A stretch of DNA of 64,000 nucleotides, from positions 62,001 to 126,000 of the forward strand of contig NZ_JAPSJL010000007.1 in assembly GCF_031178195.1 (NCBI RefSeq), given 5' to 3'. The DNA comes from Zhihengliuella sp. Lineage in GTDB: Bacteria > Actinomycetota > Actinomycetes > Actinomycetales > Micrococcaceae. Every line of letters begins with the position of its first letter. The first letter of the stretch is position 1. Positions 41,775-51,651 of this stretch are shown piece after piece. The position numbers and the translations under genes are program-made. The notes under the pieces are model-generated. The model made no database searches and was not told the origin of the DNA. It was given only the letters and a program-made list of their open reading frames with translations.

Positions 41775-44700
41775 ATGCGGATGACCGGCCCGCAGTTCCC
41801 GCTGATCGATGCCCGCGAGATCCTCCGCGTCGTCGGAGGTGCCGCCTTCACGCGCGGGAAGGGCTACGCGTCCTCCGAGCACATCTCCGGGCTGGCCTGG
41901 GACGCCGAGTCCTCGGAGCTCTCCGGCCGCGTCCAGGGCTCGGAACGGCAGCCCTACCAGACCCGTGTGCGCCTCGCCGACAAGAAGGGCGCCTGGACCA
42001 TCGCGGACCCGTGGTGCACCTGCCCCGTCGGCACGGCGTGCAAGCACACGGCCGCTCTGATGATCCTCTCCAACACACTGCACCTGCAGGCCAAGGACGT
42101 GGTCTACCGCGAGCCGGAGCCGGCTCCGGGCTGGCACCAGAGCCTGAACTCCCTGCTCGGCGCGGGCACGACGGCGAAGCCCGCCCGGTCCAAGGCCTCG
42201 GCCCGTCCGCGCGGCGGCGACGAGACGCCGGACCCGATCCAGCCGCTGGCGCTGCAGTTCGACGTGCAGGACAGCCAGCTCTCCGCCCACCGCGGCTGGG
42301 CGCCGGGCTCCAGCGCCGGACGGCAGCGACCCACCCGCCGCTTCCGGCTCGGCGTGCGCCCCATGGTCCGCTCCGGCAACGGCCGCTGGGTCCGCGGCAA
42401 CCTGCGCTGGAACACCATCAGCTTCAAGACCTACGGCCTGAACCTCGACGAGGAGCAGCACCGCTGGTTCTGCCAGTTCGTCCCCCTCTACCGCGCCAAC
42501 GGGCAGCTGTACTTCGGCGAGGACAACGACTGGATCTATCTGGACGACTTCTCCTCCCCGCTGCTCTGGACCCTCCTCGACGAGGCGCGGCGGCTGGGGA
42601 TCAACTTCCTCGGTCTCTCCCCCGTCGAATCGGTCCGGATCGACGCGCCGGCCAGCGTCTCCCTCGCCGTCGAACGCGTGGGCGCCGGGGCGGACGGCTC
42701 CGGCGGCGCGGACGACGGCGGGCTGGGGCTCTCCCCGCATCTGGAGCTCGACGGCGAGTCGCTCGCCGTCGCGGCCAACCGGCCGATGGGCGCCATCGGC
42801 GACCACGGCGTCTACGCGCTGCGCGGGTCCTCCCTGAGCCTCGCGCCCACCGACCACCGGCTCAATCCGGCCGAGCAGGAGATGCTCCGCTCCCCCGAGC
42901 GGATCGACATCCCCGCCGCTGACGTCGACGAGTTCATGAGGCGCGTCTACCCCCGCCTGGGCCGCCGCGTCGCGGTCTCCAGCGCCGACCCCGAGGTCCG
43001 GCTGCCCCGGATCGAGCCGCCCCGGCTGATCCTCGACGTCGACTACACCGGCGAGGACCGGGCCGCCCTGGACTGGTCCTTCGACTACGCCGGCACGCCG
43101 GTCGACGCGGAGACCCGCGACGCCGAGGCCGAGCAGCGCCTGGAGGACGCCGCGCTCGCGGCCCTGGCCGACACGCCGCTGGCCGGGAATGTCCTGGTCC
43201 CCCGCACGCTCAAGGGGCTCGAGACCGTCGACTTCATGCGCCGGGCCCTGCCCGCCCTGGAGGCGCTCGAGGACACGGAGGTCCGCACCCACGGCGAGGC
43301 ACCCGAGTTCCGGGAGCTGACCGAGTCGCCGGAGCTGACGGTGACCGCCGTCGAATCGGACAAGCGGGACTGGTTCGACCTCGGGCTGATGATCCGGATC
43401 GGCGAGCTGAGCATGCCCTTCGCGGACGTGCTGCGCGCGCTCTCGCGGGGCCAGGCCCGGATGCTCATGCCGGACCGGACGTACTTCTCGCTCGAGCACC
43501 CGCTGTTCGACAAGCTCCGCGCACTCGTCGCCGAGGCGGCCCAGCTGGCCGACCGGAAGTCGGACGAACTGCGGATCACCCGTTACCAGGCGTCCCTCTG
43601 GGAGGAGCTCGACGCCCTCGCGGCCAACACCGAGGGCCCGGACTCCTGGTACGCCGGCGTCGGCTCGCTCCTGGACTTCTCCGAGTCCGGGCCCCTGGAC
43701 CTGCCCGCCGGCCTCGACGCCTCGCTGCGCCCCTACCAGGTGGACGGCTTCCGCTGGCTGGGCACCCTCTGGCAGAACGGGCTCGGCGGCGTCCTCGCCG
43801 ACGACATGGGCCTGGGCAAGACGCTGCAGACCCTCGCGCTGATGCTCCACGCGAAGCAAACGTGGGCGGCGGCCGAGGCCGAGGGACGCGGCCCCCGTAC
43901 GGACGTCGCCGCCACCACGACGGCCGCGGACGCGAACCTCCCGGGCGCCTTCCTCGTCGTGGCACCCACCTCGGTGGTCGGCAACTGGGCCGACGAGGCC
44001 CGCAGGTTCGCGCCCGACCTCCGGGTCGCCACCGTCACGGACACCCAGCCCCGCGCCCGCGTGAAGCTGCGGCAGCTCGCCGCGGAGAACGACGTCGTCA
44101 TCACCTCCTACACGCTCTTCCGGCTCGACGACGCCGCCTACCAGGAGCAGACCTGGGCCGGCCTGATCCTGGACGAGGCCCAGTTCGTGAAGAACAAGGC
44201 GACCAAGGCGCACCACGCCGCCCGGGACCTCAACGCCCGCTTCAAGCTCGCGATCACGGGCACGCCGATGGAGAACAACCTGATGGAGCTGTGGTCGATC
44301 TTCGCGATCGTCTCCCCGGGGCTCTTCCCGTCGGCGCTGCGCTTCGCCGAGCACTACCAGCGGCCGATCGAGCGGCAGGGCCTGGACGAGCCCCGCGAAC
44401 GGCTGCGCCGCCGCGTCCGGCCGTTCATGCTCCGGCGCACCAAGGACGCCGTGGTCACGGACCTGCCGCCGAAGCAGGAGCAGGTCCTCCATGTGGAGCT
44501 CGCGCCGAAGCACCGGAAGGTCTACGACACCCACCTGCAGCGGGAGCGGCAGAAGATCCTGCGCCTCGTGGACGACATGGACAAGAACCGGTTCACGATC
44601 TTCCAGTCCCTCACGCTGCTGCGGATGCTGGCGCTGGACGCGTCCCTGGTGGACCCGGAGTACGACGGCGTCGCAAGCTCCAAGCTCGACATGCTCTTCG

Positions 44701-45182
44701 AGCAGCTGGAGGACGTCTTCGCGGAGGGACACCGCGCGCTGGTGTTCAGCCAGTTCACGTCCTTCCTGAAGAAGGCCGCGGACCGGCTCGAGGCCGAGGA
44801 GGTCCCGTACGTCTACCTCGACGGGTCCACGCGCAACCGGCCCGAGGTCATCAACCGGTTCAAGGAGGGGCAGGCGCCCGTCTTCCTCATCTCGCTGAAG
44901 GCCGGCGGCTTCGGCCTGAACCTCACGGAGGCGGACTACTGCTTCCTGCTGGATCCCTGGTGGAACCCGGCCGCCGAGTCCCAGGCGGTGGACCGCGCGC
45001 ACCGCATCGGACAGACCCGCAGCGTCATGGTCTACCGCATGGTCGCCAAGGACACCATCGAGGACAAGGTCGTGGCCCTGCAGGATGCCAAGCGGCGGCT
45101 GATCTCCTCGGTCATGGACGAGGGCGACGGCTTCGGCTCGGTGCTCTCCGCCGACGACATCCGCGACCTCCTGAACGACTAG
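41775..45182 (+). CDS. SWIM-zinc-finger SNF2/RapA-type helicase
   Basis: 1135 residues. The SWIM finger is C81-T-C83 … C89-K-H91. A central SNF2-associated domain (about 380-600) precedes the ATPase core: DDMGLGKTLQTLAL near 676, LILDEAQFVKN near 798, the GTPMENNLMELWSIF block and the C-terminal LVFSQFTSFLKKAADRL … AVDRAHRIGQTRSVMVYRMV. Such proteins translocate on double-stranded DNA and remodel bound proteins or RNA polymerase. ATG occurs at 41775 and 41781; an AT-rich ACTATA just upstream suggests a leaderless start at or near 41781. Confidence 0.92.
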   Translation: MRMTGPQFPLIDAREILRVVGGAAFTRGKGYASSEHISGLAWDAESSELSGRVQGSERQPYQTRVRLADKKGAWTIADPWCTCPVGTACKHTAALMILSNTLHLQAKDVVYREPEPAPGWHQSLNSLLGAGTTAKPARSKASARPRGGDETPDPIQPLALQFDVQDSQLSAHRGWAPGSSAGRQRPTRRFRLGVRPMVRSGNGRWVRGNLRWNTISFKTYGLNLDEEQHRWFCQFVPLYRANGQLYFGEDNDWIYLDDFSSPLLWTLLDEARRLGINFLGLSPVESVRIDAPASVSLAVERVGAGADGSGGADDGGLGLSPHLELDGESLAVAANRPMGAIGDHGVYALRGSSLSLAPTDHRLNPAEQEMLRSPERIDIPAADVDEFMRRVYPRLGRRVAVSSADPEVRLPRIEPPRLILDVDYTGEDRAALDWSFDYAGTPVDAETRDAEAEQRLEDAALAALADTPLAGNVLVPRTLKGLETVDFMRRALPALEALEDTEVRTHGEAPEFRELTESPELTVTAVESDKRDWFDLGLMIRIGELSMPFADVLRALSRGQARMLMPDRTYFSLEHPLFDKLRALVAEAAQLADRKSDELRITRYQASLWEELDALAANTEGPDSWYAGVGSLLDFSESGPLDLPAGLDASLRPYQVDGFRWLGTLWQNGLGGVLADDMGLGKTLQTLALMLHAKQTWAAAEAEGRGPRTDVAATTTAADANLPGAFLVVAPTSVVGNWADEARRFAPDLRVATVTDTQPRARVKLRQLAAENDVVITSYTLFRLDDAAYQEQTWAGLILDEAQFVKNKATKAHHAARDLNARFKLAITGTPMENNLMELWSIFAIVSPGLFPSALRFAEHYQRPIERQGLDEPRERLRRRVRPFMLRRTKDAVVTDLPPKQEQVLHVELAPKHRKVYDTHLQRERQKILRLVDDMDKNRFTIFQSLTLLRMLALDASLVDPEYDGVASSKLDMLFEQLEDVFAEGHRALVFSQFTSFLKKAADRLEAEEVPYVYLDGSTRNRPEVINRFKEGQAPVFLISLKAGGFGLNLTEADYCFLLDPWWNPAAESQAVDRAHRIGQTRSVMVYRMVAKDTIEDKVVALQDAKRRLISSVMDEGDGFGSVLSADDIRDLLND

Positions 45183-45191
45183 GCCGCCGCG

Positions 45192-46274
45192 CTACGGCAG
45201 GAGCATCACCTTGATGGAGCGGCGCTCGTCCATGGCCCGGTAGGCCTCGGCGGTCTCCTCGAGCGGCAGGACCGTGTCGAAGACCCGGCCGGGGTCGATC
45301 GTCCCGGCGAGCACGTCCTCGAGCAGCTCCGGGATGTAGAGGCGCGTGGACGCGGCCCCGCCGGAGACCGTGATGTTCTTGGCGAAGAGCACGCCCGCGG
45401 GGATCTCGGCCCCGCCGGCCGGCACGCCCACGAACCCGAGGGCCCCGCCGGGCCGGGTGGAGCGCAGCGCCTGCTCCATGGACTCCTTGGTGCCCACGCA
45501 CTCCAGGACGCAGTCGGCGAGCCGGCCGTCCAGGAGCTCGCGGACGCGCGCGGCGCCGTCCGCGCCGCGCTCCGGGACCACGTCGGTGGCCCCGAACTCA
45601 CGGGCCAGCGCGGCGCGGTCCTCGTGCCGGGACATCGCGACGATCCGCTCGGCGCCCAGCCGCTTCGCGGCGAGCACGGCGCTGAGTCCGACGGCGCCGT
45701 CGCCCACGACGACGACGCTCTTCCCGGGCCCGACGCCGGCGCAGACCGCGGCATGGTGACCGGTGCCCATCACGTCCGAGAGCGCGAGCAGCGACTTCAG
45801 GGTCGCCTCGTCGGGCTCCCGCACGCCGGATTCCCCGCCCTCCCCGCTGAACCGCGGGACGGAGACCAGGGTGCCGTCGGCGTTGGGGACGCGCACGGCC
45901 TCGCCCTGGCCGCCGTCGACCGGGTGGCCGTGCTCGTCGCTCCAGCCCCAGCCGGCGGCGTGCTCGCACGCGACGAGCACGCCGTTGCGGCAGTTGGTGC
46001 ACGCCCCGCAGCTGTTCTTCCACGGCGCGATCACGAAATCCCCGACCGCGACCTCGCGCACGTCGTCGCCGACGGCCGTGACGCGGCCGACGAACTCGTG
46101 GCCGATCGGGCGCGGCTCGTCCACGGGGCGGACGCCGCGGTAGGGCCAGAGATCCGAGCCGCAGACGCAGGACGCGCTGACGCGGACGACGGCGTCGGTG
46201 GGGTGGATCGGCTGCGGTTCCGGGCGGTCCTCCACGCGGATGTCTCCGGGGGCGTGGATGATGGCGGCGCGCAT
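45192..46274 (-). CDS. Zinc-dependent alcohol dehydrogenase family protein
   Basis: A 360-residue medium-chain dehydrogenase. The catalytic zinc ligands are C38 (VCGSD) and H59-E60 (IGHE), the structural zinc site is C89, C92, C95 and C103, and the nucleotide-binding VVVVGDGAVGLSAVLAAKRLGA is near 170. It oxidises an alcohol or reduces an aldehyde with NAD(P). The start at 46274 has AGGAGC 4 nt upstream. It follows the ThDP/ureohydrolase pair after 98 nt on the same strand. Whether it acts on the aldehyde from that pathway is only a guess. Confidence 0.9.
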   Translation of the reverse strand: MRAAIIHAPGDIRVEDRPEPQPIHPTDAVVRVSASCVCGSDLWPYRGVRPVDEPRPIGHEFVGRVTAVGDDVREVAVGDFVIAPWKNSCGACTNCRNGVLVACEHAAGWGWSDEHGHPVDGGQGEAVRVPNADGTLVSVPRFSGEGGESGVREPDEATLKSLLALSDVMGTGHHAAVCAGVGPGKSVVVVGDGAVGLSAVLAAKRLGAERIVAMSRHEDRAALAREFGATDVVPERGADGAARVRELLDGRLADCVLECVGTKESMEQALRSTRPGGALGFVGVPAGGAEIPAGVLFAKNITVSGGAASTRLYIPELLEDVLAGTIDPGRVFDTVLPLEETAEAYRAMDERRSIKVMLLP

Positions 46275-46372
46275 GATGCTCCTGTCTGGGCGGTGGCGGT
46301 GGTCCACCACCCAGCCTACGACGCCGCCGCCGCTCGCGGCGGCCCCGCTGGGGGCGTCCACCGACGGGCCGC

Positions 46373-48124
46373 CTACGGGCCCGCGGGCTCCTCCGGCCGT
46401 GCCTCCTCCAGATGGGTGGGGGCGAACATCCGCAGGAGCGTCCGGACGACGACGACGTTCGGCCCGTCCTGGCCCCAGGCCCACGCGAGGGCGGAGCCGA
46501 CGTCGGAGGCGTCGACGGTGCGGGCGGGTACGCCGAAGGACTCGGCGAGGGCCGCGAAGTCCGGGCGGACCAGCTCGGTCGCGGTCGCCTGGCCGAAGGC
46601 GTCGGTCATGTACTCCCGCAGGATGCCGTAGCCGCCGTCGTCCACGATCAGCCAGGTCACGGCAGCCCCGTGCTGGCGGGCGGTGGCCAGCTCGGCGATC
46701 GAGTACATGGCCGATCCGTCGCCCGAGACGGCGAGCACGCGCTCCGGCCGACGGTTGACCCCCGGCCCCTCGGACACGGCCCCCTCGGACGCGGTCCCCT
46801 CGGACGCTGCGTCCGCTGCCGCCGCGAGTCCGACGGCGCCGCCGAGCGCCCCGGGGAAGCCGTAGCCGAGGCCGCCGGCACCCTGGGCGGAGTGGAACGC
46901 GCCGGTCCGGGCGTCCCAGCAGGACCAGCCCCAGTAGGCGGCGATCGTCATGTCCCAGAAGGTCTGCGCCCCGGACGGCACAGCGTCCCGCACTGCCTGC
47001 ATGAACGTCCGCTCGTGCCCGAGGTCCTGGGCGTCGAGCCGGTCGCGGACCGCCTGCAGGGCAGTGGCGGTCTGCTCGGCGGCGCTGCGGCCGGACCAGC
47101 GCGAGGCCGCGGGCGGCTCCGGGAGGGCCTGGATCCCGGCCGCGATGGCCTCCAGGGCCAGGCGCGCGTCGGCGTGGAGGCCCAGCCCCGGCAGGTTGGA
47201 TCCGAGCACGCGGGCCTCGGCGTCGACCTGGACGAGCCGGCCGCGCGGGTGGAGGGTGAAGTAGTTCGAGGAGACCTCGCCGAGGGAGGTGCCCACGGCG
47301 AGCAGGACGTCGGCCTCCTCCAGCACGTCGGTGGTGTGGCGGTCCTCGATCCACGACTGCAGCGAGAGCGGGTGCTCCCACGGGAACGCGCCGTGGCCGC
47401 CGGGCGTGCAGATCACCGGGGCGTCGACCAGCTCTGCCAGCCGCAGCAGCGCGGCTTCGGCACCGGCGCGGCGGACGCCCCCGCCGGCGACGATCGCGGG
47501 CCGCTCGGCCCCGGCGAGGAGACGGACGGCCTCGGCCACGAGCTCGGGTGCGGCCTGCGTCGCCGCCGGAGCGGGTGCCGGGTGCGGGCCCGGCGCCGGC
47601 AGGTCGGTCGGTGCGAGCAGGAGGTCCTGCGGCACCTCGACCCAGACCGGCCCCTGCGGGGACGCCGTCGCCTCCGCCCAGGCGGCCCGGAGGGCCGGGG
47701 CGATCGAGGCCGCGGTGCGCACCGTGCGCTGGGACTTGGTGACCTGGGCGGCCGCGGCCGTCTGCTCGTCGAGCTGGTGCAGCATGCCCTTGCGGGTGCC
47801 GCCGAGGCCGGCGGCCGGGACCTGGCTGCTCACGACGACGATCGGGACCGCCGTCGCGTAGGCCTCCTGCAGGCCGGCGAGCGCGGTGAGCGCCCCGGGC
47901 CCGGTGGACACGAAGAGCACCCCGACCTCGCCCGTGGCGCGGCTGAATCCGTCCGCGGCGAAGGCCGCGTTGTTCTCGACCCGGGAGGAGACGAAGCGCA
48001 ACGGCGAGCGGCCCAGCGCGTCGAAGAGCCCCAGCGCGTGCTGACCGGGGATCCCGAACACGGTGCGCGCCCCGAGCGCTGCGAGGGTCTCGACGACCAG
48101 GTCGCCGCCGTTGCGCCGGCTCAT
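46373..48124 (-). CDS. Thiamine diphosphate-dependent enzyme, possibly 2-ketoarginine (2-oxo acid) decarboxylase
   Basis: 583 residues of the acetolactate synthase/benzoylformate decarboxylase fold. N-terminal PYR domain: [19 protein letters not shown], catalytic E50 in [14 protein letters not shown], then [18 protein letters not shown]. The central domain follows, then the C-terminal PP domain with [20 protein letters not shown] and [15 protein letters not shown] (Asp-Asp in place of the usual Asn-Asn). The start overlaps the ureohydrolase stop by ATGA. Beside a guanidino-compound hydrolase, an AruI-like 2-ketoarginine decarboxylase is the best guess; acetolactate synthase is less likely given the missing small subunit. 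Confidence 0.85.
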   Translation of the reverse strand: MSRRNGGDLVVETLAALGARTVFGIPGQHALGLFDALGRSPLRFVSSRVENNAAFAADGFSRATGEVGVLFVSTGPGALTALAGLQEAYATAVPIVVVSSQVPAAGLGGTRKGMLHQLDEQTAAAAQVTKSQRTVRTAASIAPALRAAWAEATASPQGPVWVEVPQDLLLAPTDLPAPGPHPAPAPAATQAAPELVAEAVRLLAGAERPAIVAGGGVRRAGAEAALLRLAELVDAPVICTPGGHGAFPWEHPLSLQSWIEDRHTTDVLEEADVLLAVGTSLGEVSSNYFTLHPRGRLVQVDAEARVLGSNLPGLGLHADARLALEAIAAGIQALPEPPAASRWSGRSAAEQTATALQAVRDRLDAQDLGHERTFMQAVRDAVPSGAQTFWDMTIAAYWGWSCWDARTGAFHSAQGAGGLGYGFPGALGGAVGLAAAADAASEGTASEGAVSEGPGVNRRPERVLAVSGDGSAMYSIAELATARQHGAAVTWLIVDDGGYGILREYMTDAFGQATATELVRPDFAALAESFGVPARTVDASDVGSALAWAWGQDGPNVVVVRTLLRMFAPTHLEEARPEEPAGP

Positions 48125-49098
48125 GCCCTGGAGGCCCGCAGGTCGGACATCAGCGTGATGAGGTCGTAGCAGACGTGCGAGGCCGCGACGCCGGTCAGCT
48201 CCGCGTGGTCGTAGGCCGGGGCGACCTCGACGACGTCGGCGCCGACGAGGTTCAGGCCGCGCAGGCCGCGGATGATCTCCAGCAGCTCGCGGCTGGTCAT
48301 GCCGCCGGCCTCCGGGGTCCCGGTGCCGGGCGCGTGCGCCGGGTCCAGGACGTCGATGTCCACGGAGATGTAGAGGGGACGCTCGCCGACGCGCTGGCGG
48401 AGGGTCGCGACGACCTCGTCCACGCCGCGGCGGAAGATGTCGGCGCTGGTGATGATGCCGAAGCCCATCCGCTCGTCGTCGTCGAGGTCCTTCTTGCCGT
48501 AGAGCGGGCCGCGCGTGCCCACGTGGCTGATGGCGCCGGTGTCGACGATGCCCTCCTCCACCGCGCGGCGGAACGGCGTGCCGTGGGTGTAGTCGGCGCC
48601 GAAGTAGGTGTCCCAGGTGTCCAGGTGGGCGTCGAAGTGCAGGAGGGCCACCGGCTGGCCGGCCCGCTCGGCGGCGGCGCGGAGCAGCGGCAGGGCGATC
48701 GTGTGGTCGCCGCCGATCGTCATCAGGGAGGCCCCGTCGGCGGTGAGCTCGAGGGCGTTGCGCTGGATGGTGGCGATGGCCTCGTCGATGTTGAACGGGT
48801 TCACGGCCATGTCTCCCGCGTCGGCCACCTGGACGTTCTCGAACGGGCTGACGTCCAGCGCCGGGTTGTAGGGGCGCAGCAGGCGGGAGGCCTCGCGGAC
48901 GTGGGTGGCGCCGAAGCGCGCACCGGGCCGGTAGGACACGCCGGTGTCGAAGGGGACGCCGACGATCTTGATGTCGGCGGACTCGACCTGGTCCAGGCGC
49001 GGCAGCCGCGCGTAGGTCGCGGCGCCGGCGTAGCGCGGGATCTGGGACGAATCGATGGGGCCGATGTTGCCGTTGGCCTCGACGCGGATCTCTTCCAT
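48121..49098 (-). CDS. speB: Ureohydrolase: agmatinase or guanidinobutyrase
   Basis: A 325-residue ureohydrolase. Metal ligands appear in order: G-G-D-H132-T, F-D156-A-H158-L-D160 and [22 protein letters not shown] near 243. It splits urea from a guanidino compound. Agmatinase (SpeB) and guanidinobutyrase (GbuA) cannot be told apart reliably from motifs; the coupled ThDP enzyme favours 4-guanidinobutyrate in arginine breakdown. The start at 49098 has CGAGGAGCAACC upstream; a longer reading to 49212 lacks one. Confidence 0.88.
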   Translation of the reverse strand: MEEIRVEANGNIGPIDSSQIPRYAGAATYARLPRLDQVESADIKIVGVPFDTGVSYRPGARFGATHVREASRLLRPYNPALDVSPFENVQVADAGDMAVNPFNIDEAIATIQRNALELTADGASLMTIGGDHTIALPLLRAAAERAGQPVALLHFDAHLDTWDTYFGADYTHGTPFRRAVEEGIVDTGAISHVGTRGPLYGKKDLDDDERMGFGIITSADIFRRGVDEVVATLRQRVGERPLYISVDIDVLDPAHAPGTGTPEAGGMTSRELLEIIRGLRGLNLVGADVVEVAPAYDHAELTGVAASHVCYDLITLMSDLRASRA

Positions 49099-49175
49099 GG
49101 TTGCTCCTCGGTGGGCGTCCGTCCGGCAGGGCCCGGGGGCGACGTCGTCGTCGACCCCGGGAAGTTGCACAGCAG

Positions 49176-49183
49176 ACAACAGT
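49176..49183. promoter_or_regulatory. Possible operator motif upstream of the ureohydrolase operon
   Basis: ACAACAGT at 49176-49183 recurs at 49895-49902 in the divergent promoter region of the adjacent XRE-cupin regulator and symporter. The two sites could bind the same regulator. Confidence 0.3.
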
Positions 49184-49260
49184 TGATTCCTCATCGAGGT
49201 TAGGCCCGTCACGCCCCGGCGTCAATGCGGCCCCGACCGCCGCGTCCATCGACGGCGGGA

Positions 49261-49836
49261 TCAGCCCCGCCCAGAGAGAACGAGCGTCCAGAAGACAACG
49301 GCGGGGGCGTCGTCGGGGTTGATCCAGCTGTGCGGCTCCCGCCCCGGGAAGGTGACCGTGTCGCCAGCGGAGAGCTCGACGTCGCCTCCGGGCAGCCGGA
49401 GCACGAGCCGGCCGGACTCGACATGGAGCACCTCCACCTCGCAGTCGACCGAGTAGAGCTCCTCCTCGCCGGCGCCGTGCGGCTCGATGTCGGCGCGGAT
49501 GACCTGGATGCGGCGTTCGGAGCGCGCCGTGAGCAGCTGCTCCTGGATGCCGCTGCCGCCGAGCGAGACGGCGAGACCCTCGCCGGCGCGCACCAGGTGG
49601 GTCTCGGGGCGTTCGAAGAGCTCGCCGACGGAGAGCGAGAGCGCCTCGCAGATCGTCACGAGCGAGGCGACCGAGGGCGAGGTGAGGTCCCGCTCGACGC
49701 GGGAGAGGAAGCCCCGCGTCAGTCCGGTGGCCGCGGCCAGCTGCTCGATGGTCATGTGCCGCCCCCGGCGGGCGGACCGCAGCCGGCTCCCGATCGCGAT
49801 CGGCGCACTGGTCGGCTCGACAGCCAACGCCTTCAT
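49261..49836 (-). CDS. XRE-family transcriptional regulator with C-terminal cupin domain
   Basis: A 191-residue regulator. The helix-turn-helix lies at about residues 16-75 (GSRLRSARRGRHMTIEQLAAATGLTRGFLSRVERD), and a RmlC-like cupin from 115 on (VEVLHVESGRLVLRLPGGDVEL … VTFPGREPHSW). Regulators of this build often sense a small molecule in the cupin and control uptake or breakdown genes beside them (as PuuR does for putrescine). It is divergent from the symporter and upstream of the ureohydrolase, so it probably regulates both. Confidence 0.9.
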   Translation of the reverse strand: MKALAVEPTSAPIAIGSRLRSARRGRHMTIEQLAAATGLTRGFLSRVERDLTSPSVASLVTICEALSLSVGELFERPETHLVRAGEGLAVSLGGSGIQEQLLTARSERRIQVIRADIEPHGAGEEELYSVDCEVEVLHVESGRLVLRLPGGDVELSAGDTVTFPGREPHSWINPDDAPAVVFWTLVLSGRG

Positions 49837-49894
49837 CTCACACGCTCCTACATCCGTGGCGGGCGGCGGTCACCGCGGTCGGCGCCCCGTCGCA

Positions 49895-49928
49895 ACAACA
49901 GTAACGGGGATTGTGCTGTGTACCCCGT
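49895..49928. promoter_or_regulatory. Putative operator region between the XRE-cupin regulator and symporter
   Basis: The copy of ACAACAGT (49895-49902) is followed by an inverted repeat ACGGGG…CCCCGT (49904-49909 and 49923-49928), separated by 13 nt. It sits 47-80 bp upstream of the symporter start and 58-92 bp from the regulator start. Confidence 0.4.
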
Positions 49929-49974
49929 CACCTTACCCTTGTGTCAACATTCGTTTACCGTCAGGGAACTTCCA

Positions 49975-51543
49975 ATGGACATCATCAACTCGAGCATCGT
50001 CGCGGTGTACCTCGCCGCCATGCTCCTCTTCGGCTGGTGGGGCAAGTCCCGCACCAAGAACACGAGCGACTACCTCGTCGCCGGTCGCCGCCTCGGACCG
50101 TTCGTCTACACCGGGACGATGGCCGCGCTCGTGCTGGGCGGCGCCTCGACCGTCGGCGGCGTCGGCCTGGGCTATCAGTACGGCATCTCCGGCGCGTGGC
50201 TCGTGATCGCCATCGGCTCCGGCGTGCTCATCCTGAGCCTCTTCTTCGCGCCGCGCCTGCAGCGGCTGAAGATCTACACCGTCTCGCAGATGCTCTCGCT
50301 GCGCTACGGCTCGCGGCGTGCCACCCAGGCCTCCTCCGTGGTCATGCTGGCCTACACGCTCATGCTCTGCGCGACCTCCACCAGCGCCTACGCCACGGTC
50401 TTCGTGGTCCTCTTCGGCTGGGAGGAGTGGCTGGCCATCGTCGTCGGCGGCGGCGTCGTCCTGGTGTACTCGACCGTCGGCGGCATGTGGTCGATCACCC
50501 TCGCCGACCAGGTGCAGTTCGTCATCAAGACCATCGGCGTGTTCGCCCTGATGCTGCCGTTCACGCTGAACGCGGCGGGCGGCGTCGACGGGGTGCGCGA
50601 GCGCCTGGGCGCCGAGTTCTTCCAGTGGGACGGCATCGGCACGCAGACGATCATCACGTACTTCGTCGTCTACACGCTCGGCCTGCTGATCGGGCAGGAC
50701 ATCTGGCAGCGCGTCTTCACCGCCCGCACCCCCGCGGTGGCGCGCTGGGGCGGCGCCTCCGCCGGCGTCTACTGCATCCTGTACGGCATCGCCGGCGCGA
50801 TCATCGGCCTCACGGCCCGGGCTGCCCTGCCGAACCTGGACACCTCGGCCGGCAACGACGTCGTCTACGCGTCGGTGGCCGCCGAGGTCCTGCCGATCGT
50901 CGTCGGCGGCATCGTCCTGGCCGCCGCAGTGGCCGCGATGATGTCGACGGCGTCCGGCGCCCTGATCGCCGCCGCGACCGTGGCGCGCAACGACGTGACG
51001 CCCATGGTGGCGGGCTGGTTCGGCCGCCGCCGGGCGGACGACGTCGACGTGGACGAGCACGACATCTCCGGCAACCGGTGGTGGGTGCTCGGCCTCGGCA
51101 TCGTGACCATCGTCCTGGCCATCCTGGTCGACGACGTCGTCGCCGCGCTGACCATCGCCTACGACATCCTCGTCGGCGGACTCCTGGTCGCCATCATCGG
51201 CGGGCTCGTGCTCCGCCGCGGCAACGGCATCGGCGCGGCCGCCTCCATGGCGGCCGGCACGGTCGTGACCCTCGGCACGATCATCGTGCTGGAGATCCAG
51301 GCGGAGGAGAAGTTCGGGGGAGTCTACGCCAACGAACCGATCTACTACGGACTCCTCGCCTCGGCCGTCGTCTACCTCGTGGCGAGCCTGCTGACCAAGC
51401 CGACCGATCCGTCCATCATGGCGGCGTGGGACACCCGGCTGGCCGGCCGCGGGGCGACCGAGTGGGAGCCCGCCGAAGCGACGTCCGAGGCAGCCGGGAC
51501 CCGCCCGGCCCCGCCGACGGACGGCGCGTCCGAGCAGCGCTGA
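49975..51543 (+). CDS. Sodium:solute symporter (SSS family)
   Basis: A 522-residue transporter with about 13 transmembrane helices. The early KNTSDYLVAGRRLGPFVYTGTMAALVLGGASTVGGVG is the SSS signature with its sodium-site region, and GLLIGQDIWQRVFTARTPAVARWG is the conserved cytoplasmic loop. It uses the sodium gradient for solute uptake; given the adjacent ureohydrolase and ThDP genes, a guanidino compound, amine or amino acid is the most likely solute. Start: ATG 49975, with CAGGGAAC upstream. It ends at a very strong bidirectional terminator. Confidence 0.92.
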   Translation: MDIINSSIVAVYLAAMLLFGWWGKSRTKNTSDYLVAGRRLGPFVYTGTMAALVLGGASTVGGVGLGYQYGISGAWLVIAIGSGVLILSLFFAPRLQRLKIYTVSQMLSLRYGSRRATQASSVVMLAYTLMLCATSTSAYATVFVVLFGWEEWLAIVVGGGVVLVYSTVGGMWSITLADQVQFVIKTIGVFALMLPFTLNAAGGVDGVRERLGAEFFQWDGIGTQTIITYFVVYTLGLLIGQDIWQRVFTARTPAVARWGGASAGVYCILYGIAGAIIGLTARAALPNLDTSAGNDVVYASVAAEVLPIVVGGIVLAAAVAAMMSTASGALIAAATVARNDVTPMVAGWFGRRRADDVDVDEHDISGNRWWVLGLGIVTIVLAILVDDVVAALTIAYDILVGGLLVAIIGGLVLRRGNGIGAAASMAAGTVVTLGTIIVLEIQAEEKFGGVYANEPIYYGLLASAVVYLVASLLTKPTDPSIMAAWDTRLAGRGATEWEPAEATSEAAGTRPAPPTDGASEQR

Positions 51544-51558
51544 GCCCCTCCGACCTCC

Positions 51559-51620
51559 GGACACGCGAGAGCCGCCCGCCCCAGCAGAGGTCTGCTGGGG
51601 CGGGCGGCTCTCGCGTGTCC
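51559..51620. terminator. Bidirectional terminator, perfect 30-bp stem
   Basis: Two 30-bp arms (51559-51588 and 51591-51620) are perfectly complementary around a 2-nt centre. It lies between the convergent symporter (stop 51543) and sucD (stop 51652). Confidence 0.95.
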
Positions 51621-51651
51621 GTGCCGGGGCGGCCCGCAGGCCGGGACCGGA

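Noticed and set aside
40518-45002. A 1494-codon open frame on the minus strand opposite the VIT and SNF2 genes
   Set aside because: Antisense shadow: no domain is recognisable and both plus-strand genes are complete with motifs in order.
46326-46343. GCCGCCGC/GCGGCGGC stem as terminator of the ThDP operon
   Set aside because: The arms are simple GCC repeats with a 2-nt loop, expected by chance in this composition, and the dehydrogenase gene follows in the same direction.
46373-48124. ThDP enzyme as acetolactate synthase (ilvB)
   Set aside because: No regulatory small subunit or other ilv gene is nearby, the ThDP motif ends in Asp-Asp-Gly-Gly-Tyr, and it is coupled to a ureohydrolase.
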